Shown here: positions 25,158 through 34,321 of the stretch, one piece after another | Position numbering within the stretch: the first letter of the stretch is position 1 | Layout of the letters: every line of letters starts with the position of its first letter | Program-made: the position numbers and the translations under genes | Source: Thermocrinis sp. | GTDB lineage: Bacteria > Aquificota > Aquificia > Aquificales > Aquificaceae | Assembly: GCA_028276475.1 (NCBI GenBank) | Contig: JAPYWH010000011.1 | Location: 1-43,958 of the forward strand | Direction: 5' to 3' | DNA: 43,958 nt | Notes under the pieces: model-generated | Databases searched by the model: none | Seen by the model: the letters and a program-made list of their open reading frames with translations, nothing else | Told to the model about the DNA's origin: nothing

Positions 25158-26024
25158 ATGGGATACATGATTAGAAGCGTGCTACTGCTTGGTGTTTTGA
25201 CGGGTCTTTTCCTTTTTGTGGGTAATTTGATAGGTGGTAAAATGGGCATGACCATTGCTTTGATACTGGCGGGTATTATGAACTTTATAGCCTACTGGTT
25301 CTCAGACAGGATCGTGCTGGCAATGTATGGCGCCCGGGAAATAACGGAAGAGGAAGCGCCTTGGCTACATTGGATGGTGGAGGAACTTGCCCAAAGGGCG
25401 AACATACCAAAGCCCAAAATATACCTTGTTCCCATGGAACAGCCCAACGCCTTTGCTACCGGTAGGGGTCCCAGCCACTCTGCGGTGGCAGTGACTGCGG
25501 GCATCCTTCAGCTCCTTGATAGGGACGAACTAAGAGGAGTTTTGGCACACGAGTTAGCGCACATAAAAAACCGGGATGTGCTCGTGGCAACCATGGCAGC
25601 AACCATTGCGGGAGCCATATCCTACCTTGTTAATATGCTCCAGTGGGCACTTATATTTGGACACTCAAGAGATGAAGAGAACAACAACCCCCTTTCCCTA
25701 ATAGGAAGCATAGCCCTCATCATAATCACACCCATAATAGCCATGATCATCCAGATGGCAATTTCTCGCTCAAGGGAGTATTTGGCGGATGAAACCGGGG
25801 CTAAAATCAGCGGAGACCCATTAGCCTTAGCCAGGGCTCTGGAAAAAATACACAACTATGTGTATAGCATACCTGCAGAGGTCAATCAAGGCACTGCCCA
25901 TCTCTTTATTGAAAACCCCCTCAAGGGCGAAGGACTTTGGGAGCTCTTTTCCACCCACCCATCCACCGAAAAAAGGATAGAGAGATTGAAGGAACTGGCA
26001 AGAAAAATGGGTAGGCTCTACTGA
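25158..26024 (+). CDS. htpX: HtpX-type membrane zinc metalloprotease (M48)
   Basis: The 288-residue protein has two N-terminal membrane helices (about 6-24 and 30-50), the zinc site HELAH (near 134-138), two more hydrophobic segments, and the third ligand in SREYLADETGA. It also has the Pro-rich THPSTEKRIERL end. It degrades misfolded membrane proteins. It shares its stop with the next gene's start (TGATG), forming an htpX-ADP-ribosylglycohydrolase-hfq operon. Confidence 0.94.
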   Translation: MGYMIRSVLLLGVLTGLFLFVGNLIGGKMGMTIALILAGIMNFIAYWFSDRIVLAMYGAREITEEEAPWLHWMVEELAQRANIPKPKIYLVPMEQPNAFATGRGPSHSAVAVTAGILQLLDRDELRGVLAHELAHIKNRDVLVATMAATIAGAISYLVNMLQWALIFGHSRDEENNNPLSLIGSIALIIITPIIAMIIQMAISRSREYLADETGAKISGDPLALARALEKIHNYVYSIPAEVNQGTAHLFIENPLKGEGLWELFSTHPSTEKRIERLKELARKMGRLY

Positions 26025-27016
26025 TGGAGGACAAGTTCAGTGCAGTTATTGTGGGCTTTGCCCTTGGAGACGCCATAGGTAAGTGCGTGGAGGACCTAAC
26101 GGAGGAGGAAGTTCATAGCTTTTACGGTGGTCCGGTGGAAGGCTTTGTGGAGCCACATCCTCAAAGCCCTGCATTTGGCTCTGACCCTTGGGAAGTCTCC
26201 GACGAGACTACCATAAGCATCCTCTTGCTGGAGAGCATTTTGGAAAGAAAGTCCATAGACCCCTATCACTTTTTTGAGAAACTCCTCAAATGGCGCAAAG
26301 ACGAAAAGAACCATCGCTACCCAGACCCTACCCTTTTGACCGCCATAGACCTTTTATCCTCCGGTGTTAGCTTAGAATCTGCGGGTTTTTACTCCTCCTC
26401 CGTAGAGGGTGCCCTAAGAGGTGTGGTGGTGGGACTGTTTCACTTCTACAATCCTTACCTTTCTGCGGAGGGCGGAAGGCTTGTGGGCTTGATAACCCAC
26501 AGGAGCAAAGAGGTTTATGATGTCTCTGGTATGCTCTCTGCCCTTATTTCCCATTTGGTAAGTGGAGGATGGAACCTGGAGGAACACTCAGAAAGGCTTG
26601 AGCTTTTATCTCACTTGCAGGAATTTGCCAAGTATGACGCAAACAAAAGGGCTATAAAAAAGGTTCAAGAGCTTTTGGAAAAGGGAAGCAGTTTAGAGGA
26701 AGCAATATTCCAGCTTGGAAACTCTTCCCACGCCTTGGAAGCCTTTCCTTTGTCCCTTTTTATTTTCCTTAGGAACATAGAGGACCCACAGAGGGCATTC
26801 TTTGAGGCGGTGAATTCTTATGGGAAGTTCGGTGGAGATACGGACGCTATAGGTTATCTTGTGGGTGCCTACTTGGGTGCTTACTTTGGAATGTCTGCCT
26901 TTGATACGGAGCTTGTTGAAAAATTGGAAAAGGTAGATTATTATATTTCTCTGTCTGAAAGGCTCTGGGAAATAACGATGGAAAACATCCCCAGGAGGCA
27001 GGACCATGTCCTATAG
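26024..27016 (+). CDS. ADP-ribosylglycohydrolase family protein (DraG-like)
   Basis: The 330-residue product has GFALGDAIG at the start, the metal motif VSDETTISILL (variant of TDDT/SDDT), and the C-terminal FGGDTDAIGYLVGAYLGAYFG with the paired Asp. The family removes ADP-ribose from arginine or other residues, or acts on ADP-ribose derivatives, using two Mg ions. It is co-transcribed with htpX and overlaps hfq by 11 bp. No ADP-ribosyltransferase partner is visible, so the substrate is open. Confidence 0.88.
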   Translation: MEDKFSAVIVGFALGDAIGKCVEDLTEEEVHSFYGGPVEGFVEPHPQSPAFGSDPWEVSDETTISILLLESILERKSIDPYHFFEKLLKWRKDEKNHRYPDPTLLTAIDLLSSGVSLESAGFYSSSVEGALRGVVVGLFHFYNPYLSAEGGRLVGLITHRSKEVYDVSGMLSALISHLVSGGWNLEEHSERLELLSHLQEFAKYDANKRAIKKVQELLEKGSSLEEAIFQLGNSSHALEAFPLSLFIFLRNIEDPQRAFFEAVNSYGKFGGDTDAIGYLVGAYLGAYFGMSAFDTELVEKLEKVDYYISLSERLWEITMENIPRRQDHVL

Positions 27017-27248
27017 GTTGCAGGAGGCTTTTTTGAACACTGCAAGGAAGAGAAAGGTAAAGGTAACGATCTTCCTAATCAACGGAGTGCGGATTCAAGG
27101 CAAGGTCAGGTCCTTTGACACCTTTACCATTCTTGTGGAAGACGGAAGACAGCAAACTTTAGTCTATAAACATGCCATAAGCACCATAGTGCCCGCAGAA
27201 AAACTTCAGATTGAGTTTGAAGAGGAAGGGGTGCCCGGTGCGGGCTAA
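27006..27248 (+). CDS. hfq: RNA chaperone Hfq
   Basis: The 80-residue Sm-fold protein has LQEAFLNTARKRKVKVTIFLINGVRIQGKV (Sm1) and the diagnostic YKHAISTIVP (Sm2). The hexamer helps small RNAs pair with mRNAs. A GGAGG site lies inside the end of the upstream glycohydrolase gene. The C-terminal tail is short and acidic. The usual neighbour miaA is absent. Confidence 0.96.
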   Translation: MSYRLQEAFLNTARKRKVKVTIFLINGVRIQGKVRSFDTFTILVEDGRQQTLVYKHAISTIVPAEKLQIEFEEEGVPGAG

Positions 27249-27259
27249 AGCCCCTTCAT

Positions 27260-27592
27260 TTAGAACATACCCGGTGGTTTTCCCTTAGATACCACCAACC
27301 TCTCCACTACCTCTCCTCCCTTTAGGTGTTTTTCCACGATCTCATCCACATCCTGCGGTCTAACTCCCCCATACCAAATTCCCTCCGGATAGACCACTAC
27401 CACCGGACCTACCCCGCAGGCGTTCAAACATCCGGTGGGTGTGATCATACAGCCCATGAAGAGTTCTGGGTCCATCTGCTGTTTTTCCATAAACCTCTGC
27501 AGGACTTCCCTGCTCTGCCGGTCTGAGCAGGAACCCATAGGGTGCCCTGGTGGTCTTTGCTGAACGCAAACAAAAACATGCCTAAAGTCCAT
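27260..27592 (-). CDS. Thioredoxin-like [2Fe-2S] ferredoxin
   Basis: The 110-residue product reads very like the Aquifex aeolicus [2Fe-2S] ferredoxin Fd4: HVFVCVQQRPPGHP at the start, four probable cluster ligands (Cys9, Cys22, Cys55, Cys59, the last two in PTGCLNACG), VVVYPEGIWYGGV and the closing SKGKPPGMF. One extra Cys (48) is present. It is a dimeric electron carrier. AAGGAGG precedes the ATG. Confidence 0.95.
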   Translation of the reverse strand: MDFRHVFVCVQQRPPGHPMGSCSDRQSREVLQRFMEKQQMDPELFMGCMITPTGCLNACGVGPVVVVYPEGIWYGGVRPQDVDEIVEKHLKGGEVVERLVVSKGKPPGMF

Positions 27593-27635
27593 GTTTTACC
27601 TCCTTCTTGAGTTTGGCTATATATTGTAAGCGGTA

Positions 27636-27646
27636 GGTCTTAGACC
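27636..27646. promoter_or_regulatory. Small palindrome upstream of the ferredoxin gene
   Basis: The sequence GGTCT-T-AGACC is a perfect inverted repeat. It sits just upstream of a minus-strand TACAAT (27623-27628) that could be the ferredoxin -10 box. A regulator site is possible but unproven. Confidence 0.3.
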
Positions 27647-27668
27647 CTCCTATGATTAACATCAAGCT

Positions 27669-27694
27669 TAAAAATTTTTCCCAAAATCCGATAT
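27669..27694 (+). promoter_or_regulatory. Sigma-28 (FliA) flagellar promoter
   Basis: TAAA (27669-27672), a 15-nt spacer and CCGATAT (27688-27694) match the flagellar sigma-28 consensus (TAAA, 15-16 nt, CCGATAT/GCCGATAA). It lies 36 nt before the flagellin ATG, with AAGGAGGTG in between. Confidence 0.8.
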
Positions 27695-27730
27695 CTAAAA
27701 CTTAGAGGACCTTATAAGGAGGTGCAAGCC

Positions 27731-29398
27731 ATGAGAGTGAACTTTAACTACGAGGCGTCATCCACGCACACCGCCTACCTTGTTAACCAGAGGGAGATGG
27801 GCAAATCCCTGCTCAGGCTCTCTACTGGTATGAGGATTTTGGAGGCGTCCGACGACGCCGCAGGTCTGTTTATAGCAGACCAGCTTTCAGTAGTTGCCAC
27901 CGGTTTGCAAGAGGGCAACAGAAACATATCTACGGGCATATCCGCCCTACGGATCGCAGAAAATGCGTCCGGACAGATCTTTGACAGGCTAAAAGGTATC
28001 TACTCAAGGGCAATAAGAGCAGCAAACGACATCAACGACCCCAACGCAAGGGCTGCCCTGCAGAGGGAAGTTGCCAACTTAGTGGACGCCATCCAAAAGA
28101 TCGGAACAGACACCGAATACAACGGCATCAAACTCCTTGATGGAACATTCCAGAACAAATACATCCACTACGGCGCAAGAATGGATCAGGTGGTGAATGT
28201 TTCCATAGCGGATGTGAGGGCTCAGAGCCTCGGTGCCCACATAGCACAAGGTCTGGGTGCAACTTACACTAACACCAACCCAGTTAATAAGGGTGGCACT
28301 TTGACTAACCTGCTCGATACAACAGCTGGTAATGAAGGTGCTTTAGGCGTTGCAGGTGCAGCAAATTTCAGGTTGGACAGTGGAGATTATGTAAGAATAA
28401 ACGGCGCGACGGTGTATCAGAACACATCTACAGCGGCGACAGATAGACGCCTTGTAGACGCTGCAACTTTGGCAAAGAATATAAACGAAAGCTCAAACCT
28501 AAAAGCAATAGGAATAGAGGCAAAGGCGGTTAACACAAGCGTAGCAAATTCTTACACCAGCCCTGTCACAGTCAGTGGCGCTCCAACGACTGGAGCAGCT
28601 ACCATAGACCTGAAATTCTATGTTGGCGATGGGACAAAAGATTTCACAATTACTGGATTTGCAGGTGTGAATGCTTCAAGTGTAGTTGCCATGGGCTTGG
28701 ACCAGCTTGTTTCCCAGATCAACTCCCAAGCGTCTGCCAATGGTGTGCCCATAGTCGCTATGAACGATGGTGGGAGACTAAAGCTTGTTACCACCAACGG
28801 TGAAACCATTGCCATTGAGGCAACAGTGAATGTAGCTACTGCTGCCGACGCTGGTACTATCAATATTGATTATAGTCAGCTTTTGGAGGGTGCAAGCACA
28901 ACGCCAGTATCTCATAACTATACAGCTGCCGCAACTAGCTATTCTGCAGCGGTGAAAGTCGGAAGGGTCACCATAGCTGCCAACGAAACTTTCAACGTCG
29001 CTTATAATGGTGTTTCGGATAACGGCACATCCGCAAACGAGGGCTTGAACTTTGAAATAGCCGACGGGGCTTCCGCGATCTTCTCCAACCTCTACACCAT
29101 AGACCTGTCCACCAACGCGAGAGCGGAACGTGCTCTGATGATCGTTTCCAAAGCACTGCAAAAGGTGGATACCATCAGGTCTCAGATTGGTGCTGTTATG
29201 AACAATCTCCAATCTATCTTTGATGCCCAAAAGGTGGGCTACGATAACACCAAGCAGGCGGAAAACGTAATAAGGAACACGGACTATGCAGAAGAAATGT
29301 CCAACTTCACATCACTACAGATAAAGATGCAATCCACAATAGCTATGTTGGCACAGGCGAACGCACTTCCTCAGCTGGTGCTCCAATTGCTCAGATAA
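27731..29398 (+). CDS. fliC: Flagellin
   Basis: The 555-residue product starts at ATG 27731, 8 nt after AGGAGG; the GTG at 27722 is too close to the ribosome site. The conserved D0/D1 ends are clear: SLLRLSTGMRILEASDDAAGL and ISALRIAENASGQIFDRL at the N-terminus, ENVIRNTDYAEEMSNFTS and MLAQANALPQLVLQLLR at the C-terminus. The middle (about 170-450) is a Thr/Ala/Asn-rich variable region. It forms the flagellar filament. Several N-X-S/T sequons lie in the variable region (QNTS, INES, VNTS, VNAS, HNYT, ANET, DNGT). Confidence 0.95.
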   Translation: MRVNFNYEASSTHTAYLVNQREMGKSLLRLSTGMRILEASDDAAGLFIADQLSVVATGLQEGNRNISTGISALRIAENASGQIFDRLKGIYSRAIRAANDINDPNARAALQREVANLVDAIQKIGTDTEYNGIKLLDGTFQNKYIHYGARMDQVVNVSIADVRAQSLGAHIAQGLGATYTNTNPVNKGGTLTNLLDTTAGNEGALGVAGAANFRLDSGDYVRINGATVYQNTSTAATDRRLVDAATLAKNINESSNLKAIGIEAKAVNTSVANSYTSPVTVSGAPTTGAATIDLKFYVGDGTKDFTITGFAGVNASSVVAMGLDQLVSQINSQASANGVPIVAMNDGGRLKLVTTNGETIAIEATVNVATAADAGTINIDYSQLLEGASTTPVSHNYTAAATSYSAAVKVGRVTIAANETFNVAYNGVSDNGTSANEGLNFEIADGASAIFSNLYTIDLSTNARAERALMIVSKALQKVDTIRSQIGAVMNNLQSIFDAQKVGYDNTKQAENVIRNTDYAEEMSNFTSLQIKMQSTIAMLAQANALPQLVLQLLR

Positions 29399-29407
29399 CG
29401 AACTTCC

Positions 29408-29432
29408 GGGGAGGTCTTTCCCCTCCCCCTTT
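29408..29432 (+). terminator. Hairpin between flagellin and flaG (partial terminator)
   Basis: Arms GGGGAGG (29408-29414) and CCTCCCC (29422-29428) pair perfectly around a 7-nt loop, followed by only three T. It would let some transcription pass to flaG-fliD-fliS while enriching flagellin message. Confidence 0.55.
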
Positions 29433-29444
29433 GGAGGATAAACC

Positions 29445-29816
29445 ATGATGTTTGGAAGAGTAGACCAAAGCTTTGAATATGTGGATGTGAAATTAAACCA
29501 ACAGCAAGTTCAACCTATGGCTGGGGCTTTGAGAAAGCTCCAAAGGGAGGTAGACCAGCAGGTCCAAGATGCTCAGGAAAAAAGGGATGTAAAACCTGAG
29601 GAGTTGCAAAAGCTTATTGAGGAGGTCAAGAAAAAATTTGACATGCTCAGCAAATACCTTAAAATAGACATAGACCAAGAGCTTGAAATACCTGTGGTAA
29701 AGATCATGGAAAGGGATACCAACAGGGTTATCAGGCAGATACCTCCTGACGATCTTTTGGAGCTAATGAAACGCATAGACCAGCTCTTGGGTCTGCTGAT
29801 GGAAAGGAAGGTTTAA
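29445..29816 (+). CDS. flaG: FlaG family flagellar protein
   Basis: The 123-residue product has a disordered Gln-rich start, a helical middle, and the FlaG C-terminal pattern (IDQELEIPVVKIMERDTNRVIRQIPPDDLLELMKRI). FlaG proteins affect filament length. GGAGG lies 7 nt before the ATG. It sits between flagellin and fliD, the usual position. Confidence 0.92.
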   Translation: MMFGRVDQSFEYVDVKLNQQQVQPMAGALRKLQREVDQQVQDAQEKRDVKPEELQKLIEEVKKKFDMLSKYLKIDIDQELEIPVVKIMERDTNRVIRQIPPDDLLELMKRIDQLLGLLMERKV

Positions 29817-29819
29817 AAA

Positions 29820-31151
29820 ATGGCTGGGGAAATATACTTTAGCAACTTGAGTGGTAAGCTTGACTGGGGCTCCATAGTGGATCAGCTCCTCCGTTTGAGG
29901 TCTTTGCCCCTTGAGACAATGGCTCGGGAGGGCAATCAGCTGAAGGCTAAGCAGGATAGCCTTTCAAAGCTTGCAAACTCCATAGACGCCTTCAACAATC
30001 TCTTTTCAAACCTTTCGGTGGATGACCTTTTTAAATCAAAGACCGCAACCTCTTCCAACACCAATGTCCTGACAGCCACAGCCACTACCGAAACACCAAA
30101 CGTTACCCTTAACTTAAGCGTAACTCAACTCTCTTCAAAGGAGGTCAGGCTTTCCAAAGGGGGTGTTTCCAACCTTGGTTCCAGCATAACTTGGTCCGCT
30201 TTTACCATAACCTACAAAAAAGGTCCAAACCCAGAGGATGTGGAGACCTTTAACGTAGAGGGTGGGTCGGGCACCCTTAGGGACCTGGTGGATAGGATCA
30301 ACCAATCTGCGGGAAGCAAAGTCGTAGCAAGCGTTTTTTACGATGGGAGCCAGTATAGGCTCATGCTCTCGGAAAAAGACGAGGCTTTATCCACCGTGGA
30401 AACAAACGCAGATGTGGGCACTTATGTTATCTCCACCTCCGGTTTGGTTATAAACGGTCAATCTGACCTTGACAATACACCCCTCCAGCAGGCTAAAAAC
30501 GCAAAGGTCCAAATTGGGACCACAACCGTCCAGCGTCCCACCAACAGGATAGAAAATCTCTTGCCCGGTTTGACCCTTGAACTAAAAGCCACAGGCGATG
30601 CAACCGTATCCATTGGAGATGACTATTCAAAGGTCAGGAACTTTTTTGCAGACTTTGTTGCCAAATACAACGCGGTGATTAAGCAGGTAAACGAGATGAC
30701 AGACAAAGACAAGGGACTATTTCAGGGAGACCAGATTATCACAGGTGTCAAAAACTCCCTTGCGGGCATGCTTGACCCCTTGTTTAAGTATGGCATAGTT
30801 AGCTACAATGAAGACGGGACCCTAACCTTCAACAGCTCCGCAGTAGATGAGCTGGCAAATAAAGACCCTCAGGAGTTAAGACGCTTGGTGGAGACCGTAA
30901 AAGCCAACTACGGCTCCTACTTGGAAAGGGCAAAGATAGACTTTCATTCCTTCATAGACGACTATCAATCCCGGATAGATAGCCTGAACCAAGATATGGC
31001 AAAGTTTCAAGAACAGCTCCTACAGGAAGAACAAAGGTTAAAGCTTGAGTTTTCAAAGGTGGAAGTGTTCATGAACCAAGCCCAAGAAACGATAGACCGT
31101 ATAAAGAACTTTATAGTATCCCTGTCGGAAATGCAAGGAGGTAAAAGATGA
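29820..31151 (+). CDS. fliD: Flagellar filament cap protein FliD (HAP2)
   Basis: The 443-residue product begins with the FliD pattern (SGKLDWGSIVDQLLRLRSLPLETM), has the SVTQLSSKEVRLSKGG region, and ends with a coiled coil (about 375-440, YQSRIDSLNQDMAKFQEQL). It caps the filament and promotes flagellin polymerisation. Its length is within the short range of the family. It starts 3 bp after flaG and overlaps fliS by 4 bp (ATGA). Confidence 0.94.
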   Translation: MAGEIYFSNLSGKLDWGSIVDQLLRLRSLPLETMAREGNQLKAKQDSLSKLANSIDAFNNLFSNLSVDDLFKSKTATSSNTNVLTATATTETPNVTLNLSVTQLSSKEVRLSKGGVSNLGSSITWSAFTITYKKGPNPEDVETFNVEGGSGTLRDLVDRINQSAGSKVVASVFYDGSQYRLMLSEKDEALSTVETNADVGTYVISTSGLVINGQSDLDNTPLQQAKNAKVQIGTTTVQRPTNRIENLLPGLTLELKATGDATVSIGDDYSKVRNFFADFVAKYNAVIKQVNEMTDKDKGLFQGDQIITGVKNSLAGMLDPLFKYGIVSYNEDGTLTFNSSAVDELANKDPQELRRLVETVKANYGSYLERAKIDFHSFIDDYQSRIDSLNQDMAKFQEQLLQEEQRLKLEFSKVEVFMNQAQETIDRIKNFIVSLSEMQGGKR

Positions 31152-31552
31152 TGAACAACCCCTATCTTGAGAACATGGTGGCAAACGCAAACCCCGTAAG
31201 GCTTGTTATAATGCTCTACGAAAAGGCTATAAACTGCCTTGAGAATGCCCTTGAGCTAAGAGACGCAGAAGACTTTGACATGCAAAAAAGCAAGTATGAG
31301 GAGATGGGAAGGGCTTTGGAAATAATAAGTGTGTTGGATGCGACCCTTGATATGGAAAAGGGTGGAGAGATCGCCAAAAACTTAAGGGAAATATACAGGT
31401 CTCTTATGGACGAGCTGACTTATCAGATGCTGAAGGAAGACAAGGAAAGGTTGAAAAAGGTTATAAAAATTCTCAAAAACTTGAAGTTCGCTTGGGAGGA
31501 GGTGGAAAGGAGCCATTATGGAAAAGCTCAAAAGGTTGCTCCTGGAGTGTGA
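31148..31552 (+). CDS. fliS: Flagellin export chaperone FliS
   Basis: The 134-residue helical protein has the FliS N-terminus (NPYLENMVANANPVRLVIMLYEKAINCLENAL) that binds the flagellin C-terminus, and LNVILKNLKFAWEE-like helices at the end. It prevents early flagellin polymerisation in the cytoplasm. It overlaps fliD by 4 bp and the following small gene by 35 bp. Confidence 0.94.
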   Translation: MMNNPYLENMVANANPVRLVIMLYEKAINCLENALELRDAEDFDMQKSKYEEMGRALEIISVLDATLDMEKGGEIAKNLREIYRSLMDELTYQMLKEDKERLKKVIKILKNLKFAWEEVERSHYGKAQKVAPGV

Positions 31553-31751
31553 GTTAGCTTTGAAGGAAAGGCAGATAGACACAGCCCTTGAAAAATTGCA
31601 GGAGTTCTCTGAACTTTCTCTTGCAGGACTAAAAAGGGAAGAGCTGGAGGAAGTTTTAAGGCTGGTGGAGCATCTGATAACCCTTGCAGAGGATTACAGA
31701 AACGCCTTGGCTCAGAGCCTTATAAACCTTAGAAAGTTCAAAGGAGCCTGA
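31518..31751 (+). CDS. Small helical protein, probably a FliT-like flagellar chaperone
   Basis: The 77-residue product is all helical and acidic (ALKERQIDTALEKLQEFSELSL, then LVEHLITLAEDYRNALAQSL). Position directly after fliS, its size, and its helical pattern fit FliT, the FliD chaperone, but sequence support is weak because FliT proteins diverge strongly. It overlaps fliS by 35 bp with an AGGTGGAAAGGAG region before its ATG. Confidence 0.7.
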   Translation: MEKLKRLLLECELALKERQIDTALEKLQEFSELSLAGLKREELEEVLRLVEHLITLAEDYRNALAQSLINLRKFKGA

Positions 31752-33228
31752 ACTCAAGCTCGTATAGTTCTCCTTTGTTCTGAACAGGTATGGTGCCTAC
31801 CCTTCCTGTGATCACGAACACCTTTCCGTCCCTTGTGCTTACCACCGATTGGATAGCCTCCACAAACTCACTTCCCCTCACCGTTTTGGAAAAGATCAAA
31901 CTCTTCTTTTTCTCTCCCAACATCACCAGCTCACCACGGGAAAACTTAAGCACATCAAGGAACTTGAGTATGGACCCCGCAGTGTTTTTGGGCACCAGGG
32001 CAAAGTTAAAGTTCAACACGTTTACCACGCCCGCCTTTGGATAAAAGACGAAGTTTCCCCTCCCTTCTATCGTCAGCTCTACACTGGCGTAAGAGCCATC
32101 AAAGCCCACCTCTGAAGAATAAACCTCTGAGTCTCCCTCAAAAACTTTTAGCCTACCCGACCCATCCACAAAGACCAGATAGTTTTTGTAATAAAAGGCA
32201 GAATCAATACGAAATCCCCGTGGTGCCAAAAAGGAGCCCGTCTCTCTTAGCTTATCCCCCTCCAAGCTGAGCCTTACCACGTTGCCAAAGCCTTTGTCAG
32301 TTTCAAACCTCTGCCCCAAAAAGGTCTCCTTTGGTTTTGACTTATCCAAGACACCAAAAAGATAGGGAACGTCCTTTACCACGGGCACAAAGACGCCACC
32401 CACCACCTTTAAAATCACCGAACTTGCCTTGCCACCAGAGACCATGCTTACAAGTATGTAATCCCTTTTGTCATCGCCCACCTTTGCGGTCGTGAGAGAC
32501 ACCGCCACACCGGCGGGCAGAGGATAGGAAGCCTTTAAAAGTATGTCTCTGGTTAAGATCTCATAGACCTCCACCCTGTTGGAGTAAAGGACTACCAAGT
32601 ATTCCTTTCCATCACCAAAAACATCTCCCACATCCGCAGAAACGGGCAACCCAGAAAGTTGCTTAACAAACTTGCCTCTAACCAGCAAGTTAAGGTCCTC
32701 TAAGCTTGCCCTTGGCATACTAAAGGTTTGCTTTTCAAAGAAGGCTACCGCAGAACCGTTAAACTCAACGCCGTAGCCCCTTTCAAACTCTTTTACCACA
32801 TACTGGCAGTTTTTCCCCTTTTCCACCTTGGGAAGGACTGAGCTAACCAGAAAGAAGCCCTCCTCGGAACCTTCAAAGCATACGCTCTTTATATCCACCT
32901 TCGCCCTGTCTCCCGCCTTGATGTCCTTACCCTCTACCAGTCTTGCCACCGAGAAGTTCTGTCCTACCTCCTCCACCACCGCCTTTCCAACCTTCTCTAA
33001 CTCTTTACCTAAAGACTGCTTGGTTATTGGGTGGACAATCTCCTTGCCCTCCCTAAAAAGCATAAGCTCCTCTCCCTTCTTAAGGTCCTTCACATCCACC
33101 AAAACCTTGTTTCCCTCTACCTTTAGCACATAACCTTCCCTTTCAAAGAAGGCTTTTAAACTTTCCTTTAAGTCTTGGGAGAGGGCAACGGCGGAAAAAA
33201 GCAGAAAAAGAACTATAAGCCTTCCCAT
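31738..33228 (-). CDS. Secreted protein with FlgT-like N-terminal region and propeller-like C-terminal region
   Basis: The 496-residue product has a signal peptide (about 1-17). Residues about 20-115 ([43 protein letters not shown]) resemble the small beta domain at the end of FlgT-like and other envelope proteins. The rest has repeating strands typical of a beta-propeller ([35 protein letters not shown]). It overlaps leuB by 16 bp, and the end of the flagellar operon by 14 bp in the opposite direction. Function is unknown; a periplasmic or surface role is likely. Confidence 0.75.
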   Translation of the reverse strand: MGRLIVLFLLFSAVALSQDLKESLKAFFEREGYVLKVEGNKVLVDVKDLKKGEELMLFREGKEIVHPITKQSLGKELEKVGKAVVEEVGQNFSVARLVEGKDIKAGDRAKVDIKSVCFEGSEEGFFLVSSVLPKVEKGKNCQYVVKEFERGYGVEFNGSAVAFFEKQTFSMPRASLEDLNLLVRGKFVKQLSGLPVSADVGDVFGDGKEYLVVLYSNRVEVYEILTRDILLKASYPLPAGVAVSLTTAKVGDDKRDYILVSMVSGGKASSVILKVVGGVFVPVVKDVPYLFGVLDKSKPKETFLGQRFETDKGFGNVVRLSLEGDKLRETGSFLAPRGFRIDSAFYYKNYLVFVDGSGRLKVFEGDSEVYSSEVGFDGSYASVELTIEGRGNFVFYPKAGVVNVLNFNFALVPKNTAGSILKFLDVLKFSRGELVMLGEKKKSLIFSKTVRGSEFVEAIQSVVSTRDGKVFVITGRVGTIPVQNKGELYELEFRLL

Positions 33229-34304
33229 ATCTCCTCCAGTGAGTTTATTATAACATCTGTCATCTGCTCAGTTCCCACCTTTATGCAACCCTCTGAGTGT
33301 ATGTCGGGAGTTCGGTAGCCCTTTTGTAGGGTAAGTTCCACTGCCCTTTCTATGGCGCTTGCCAGCTTTTCCAAGTTAAAAGAATATCTCAGCATCATGG
33401 CGGTGGAGAGGATGGTTGCTATTGGGTTGGCTATGCCTTTGCCCGCAATGTCCGGGGCGGAGCCGTGCACTGGCTCATAAAGGGCGTATTTTTCCCCAAG
33501 GCTTGCGGAAGGTAGCATACCCAAACTGCCCGTTATAACTGCCGCTTCGTCGGAGAGGATATCCCCAAAAATGTTGCCCGTAACGATCACATCAAAGGAG
33601 GATGGTCTTCTGACGATCTGCATGGCACAGTTATCCACGTAAAGATGCTCCACCTCCACATCCGGGTAGTTCTTTTTCTCCTCCTCCACAACATCCCTCC
33701 AGAGACCGCTAACCTCAAGCACGTTGGATTTATCCACGCTGGTTAGCTTTTTCCTTCTCTTTAGGGCAACCTCAAAACCCTTTTTAACCACCCTTCTTAT
33801 TTCGTCTTCTGTGTATCTCATGGTGTTTATTCCTACCCTCTTTCCGTTCTCGGTAAAGATGCCCCTTGGCTCTCCGTAATACACATCCCCCGTTAGTTCT
33901 CTTATGACTATGAAGTCTGTGCCTCTGGCTACCTCTTCTTTCAACGGTGATGCGGAGATGAGCGGTTCATAGACTTTGGCGGGTCTGAGGTTTGCGTAAA
34001 GGTCCAAAGCTTTTCTTATTTGCAAAAGCCCCTTCTCGGGTCTTTTGGATGTGGGCAGGTTATCCCACTTGGGTCCGCCCACCGCACCCAAAAGGACTGC
34101 GTCTGCTTTTAGGCAAAGTTCCAAGGTCTCCTGAGGTAACGGCTCGCCCTTTTGGTCTATGGCTACACCACCGATCAAGCCCTCCTCAAACTCAAAGCTA
34201 ACACCGGAGAGCTCTCCCAACCTTTTCAAAACCCTAAGGGCTGAATTTACGATCTCCGGACCTATTCCATCTCCCTTTAAAACCGCTATCTTATAGACTG
34301 CCAT
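33213..34304 (-). CDS. leuB: 3-isopropylmalate dehydrogenase
   Basis: The 363-residue product has the beta-decarboxylating dehydrogenase pattern: [10 protein letters not shown] near the start, [32 protein letters not shown] with the catalytic Lys, the metal-binding [25 protein letters not shown] and [18 protein letters not shown]. The motif ELTGDVYYG favours LeuB over isocitrate dehydrogenase. It acts in leucine synthesis. TAAAAT lies 7 nt before the ATG and no ribosome site is seen. Confidence 0.96.
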   Translation of the reverse strand: MAVYKIAVLKGDGIGPEIVNSALRVLKRLGELSGVSFEFEEGLIGGVAIDQKGEPLPQETLELCLKADAVLLGAVGGPKWDNLPTSKRPEKGLLQIRKALDLYANLRPAKVYEPLISASPLKEEVARGTDFIVIRELTGDVYYGEPRGIFTENGKRVGINTMRYTEDEIRRVVKKGFEVALKRRKKLTSVDKSNVLEVSGLWRDVVEEEKKNYPDVEVEHLYVDNCAMQIVRRPSSFDVIVTGNIFGDILSDEAAVITGSLGMLPSASLGEKYALYEPVHGSAPDIAGKGIANPIATILSTAMMLRYSFNLEKLASAIERAVELTLQKGYRTPDIHSEGCIKVGTEQMTDVIINSLEEIWEGL

Positions 34305-34311
34305 TTAAAGA

Positions 34312-34317
34312 ATTTTA
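34312..34317 (-). promoter_or_regulatory. Putative -10 box of leuB (TAAAAT)
   Basis: On the minus strand TAAAAT ends 7 nt before the leuB ATG. The gap to the upstream ccdA stop is only 17 bp and holds no Shine-Dalgarno site. Confidence 0.4.
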
Positions 34318-34321
34318 GCAT

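Noticed and set aside
27232-27250. GCCCG/CGGGC hairpin at the end of hfq as a terminator
   Set aside because: The stem is only 5 bp, inside the coding end, and is not followed by a T run.
27722-27730. GTG at 27722 as the flagellin start
   Set aside because: It overlaps the AGGAGG site itself; the ATG at 27731 has proper spacing and gives the usual MRVNFNYEAS start.
28778-29230. Minus-strand open frame of 150 codons inside the flagellin variable region
   Set aside because: No start signals; it opposes the flagellin gene, which is clear at both ends.
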